Of a stretch of DNA of 64,000 bases, positions 62,247 to 64,000 are shown piece after piece. Origin of the DNA: Trileptium ribeirensis (Eukaryota > Nematoda > Enoplea > Enoplida > Thoracostomopsidae); assembly GCA_030248225.1 (NCBI GenBank), contig JASANE010017517.1, forward strand, positions 34,837 to 98,836, read 5' to 3'. The translations under genes were made by a program, and so were the position numbers. Under the pieces are notes generated by a model. It saw only the letters and a list, made by a program, of their open reading frames with translations. It was not told where the DNA came from and made no database searches. The first letter of the stretch is position 1. Every line of letters starts with the position of its first letter.

Positions 62247-63640
62247 TTCTGTACAGCACGGAAATAAAAACATTGATTTAAACAAGATTGATTTAAACAC
62301 AGATACGCTTAATGTGATTGGCTGTGATGTTCTGAGTTACTGAACATACTTTGTACAGCACAGCCGAAAAAATATTCTTTGTACAGCACGGAAATAAAAA
62401 CATTGATTTAAACAAGATTCATTTAAACACAGATACGCTTAATGTGATTGGCTGTGATGATCTGAGTTACTGAACATACTTTGTACAGCACAGCCGAAAA
62501 AATATTCTTTGTACAACACGGAAATAAAAACATTGATTTAAACAAGATTGATTTAAACACAGATACGCTTAATGTGATTGGCTGTGATGTTCTGAGTTAC
62601 TGAACATACTTTGTACAGCACAGCCGAAAAAACATTCTTTGTACAGCACGGAAAAAACATTGATTTAAACAAGATTGATTTAAACACAGATACCCTTAAT
62701 GTGATGGGCTGTGATGTTCTGGGTTACTGAACATACTTTGTACAGCACAGCCGAAAAAATATTCTTTGTACAGCACGGAAATAAAACATTGATTTAAATA
62801 AAATTGATTTAAACACAGATACGCTTAACGTGATTGGCTGTGATGTTCTGAGTTACTGAACATACTTTGTACAGCACAGCCGAAAAACATTCTTTGTACA
62901 GCACGGAAAAAACATTGATTTAAACAAGATTGATTTAAACACAGATACCCTTAATGTGATTGGCTGTGATGTTCTGAGTTACTGAACATACTTTGTACAG
63001 CACAGCCCGAAACATTATTTGTACAGCACGGAAAAAAACGTTGATTTAAGCAAGATTGATTTAAACACAGATACGCTTAATGTGATTGGCTCTGATGTTC
63101 TGAGTTACTGAACATACTTTGTACGGCGCAGCGAAAAACATTCTTTGTACAGCACGAAAAAAAACATTGATTTGAACCAAGATTGATTTAAAACACAGAT
63201 ACCCTTAATGTGATTGGCTGTGATGTTCTGGGTTACTGAACATGCTTTGTACAGCACAGCTGAAAAAACGTTCTTTGTACAGCACGGAAATAAAAAAAAC
63301 ATTGATTTAAACAAGATTGATTAAAACACAGATACGCTTAATGTGATTGGCTGTGATGTCCTGGGTTACTGAAACAGTCTTTGTACAGCACAGCCGAAAA
63401 AACATTCTTTTGTACAGCACGGAAATAAAAAAAACATTGATTTAAACAAGATTGATTTAAACACAGATACTCTTAATGTGATGGGCTGTGATGTTCTGGG
63501 TTACTGAACATACTTTGTACAGCACAGCCGAAAAAATATTCTTGTTGCACACCACGGAAATAAAAAACATTGATTTAAGCACGATTGATTTAAACACAGA
63601 TACGCTTAATGTGATTGGATGTGATGCTATGTGTTACTGA
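62247..63640. repeat. 130-bp tandem array, right end of foldback (about 11 copies)
   Basis: About eleven copies of the unit, 124 to 134 bp each, with ACAGATACGCTTAATGTGAT and TACTTTGTACAGCACAGCCG. Copies begin near 62299, 62429, 62559, 62683, 62813, 62938, 63067, 63197, 63330, 63464 and 63596. Outer copies are more diverged than inner ones. The array is three times the length of the left one. Confidence 0.92.
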
Positions 63641-63779
63641 ACATACTCCCTAAAATAATCATGAGCCACAGGATGTAGCTATTGGTATTGCATTTAAGAT
63701 CATAAGCTCTGTGAAATTTTATCCAAGACTCTCTATCCCTCAAGAAGTTACAGTGATAACAGCAAACATCTTGTTATTG

Positions 63780-64000
63780 TGTAATAACGGTGCCGCAGTT
63801 GCATGGCGCAACTTGCTAACACCATGCCCATACGACCCCAGGCTATCGTAACCTTGAGGGCGGACCGTGAATGCTAAAATTTTGACCCTATTATTGGTCA
63901 GACCCAATAAACTAAGGAGCTTAGCAGGCCGCAGGCGGGCTTTACGAGGTTTGTTAGTACCGGCCCGATTGGTTGGGCAAGTGTTTAGTTTCTGGTATGA
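63780..64000 (+). repeat. Family B LTR-like repeat, 5' end, runs off the window
   Basis: TGTAATAACGGTGCCGCAG is followed by TGGCGCAACTTGCTAACACC and GGAGCTTAGCAGGCCGCAGG. It matches 14434-14640 closely, with a short insertion (TTTACGAGGTTTGTTAGTA near 63940). Confidence 0.65.

Noticed and set aside
57374..64000. Next SMG1 exon with the HIDYN motif
   Set aside because: I looked for VVHIDYN-type coding sequence with an acceptor in this stretch and did not find it. It probably lies beyond the window.

Overview
The window is animal (invertebrate-looking) nuclear DNA: AT-rich, gene-poor and full of decayed transposable elements. The only host gene I can support is on the + strand. Six short exons, spread from position 2962 to 57373, together encode about 380 residues of SMG1, the PI3K-like kinase of nonsense-mediated mRNA decay. 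They run from the end of the FAT-kinase linker through the kinase N-lobe to the catalytic loop. All five joins agree in reading phase and family motifs continue across them. Introns are about 2.8, 21, 5.7, 2.9 and 20.9 kb. The 5' part of the gene and the exon with the metal-binding DFG-like motif lie outside the window or were not found.

Almost everything else is intronic repeat. 1-2.5 kb: a C-rich minisatellite and an old diverged tandem repeat. 6.9-12.4 kb: a minus-strand endonuclease/RT non-LTR retrotransposon split by a plus-strand RT/RNase H retrotransposon. 14-20 kb: broken LTR-like pieces of two families (here called A, starting TGTAACAG, and B, starting TGTAATA) plus a 47-bp minisatellite. 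20-23 kb: a hAT-like element with an 8-bp target duplication, facing an inverted partial copy. 26.7-33 kb: two copies of a minisatellite/hairpin repeat, each lying just upstream of an SMG1 exon.

39-50 kb is a composite retroelement. A family A LTR-like repeat is interrupted by a minus-strand Gypsy-type integrase fused to an OTU cysteine-protease domain. Downstream, on the + strand, is a broken gene whose last domain is NADAR, an ADP-ribose N-glycosidase fold. A second, inverted copy of that NADAR gene lies at 51.6-53.2 kb. The two copies share the same blocks in the same order, so NADAR appears to be a component of the element. No reverse transcriptase was recognised next to either copy.

The 3' part holds two piggyBac-type MITEs with TTAA duplications (56.3-56.9 kb), the SMG1 catalytic-loop exon, and a huge foldback structure. 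The foldback has arms of about 2 kb (57.7-59.7 and 60.7-62.2 kb) continued outward by unequal arrays of a 130-bp repeat. The window ends in another family B repeat. All transposon genes seen are broken. The NADAR element and the foldback are the best candidates for something not yet described. Domain calls were made by eye without database searches.
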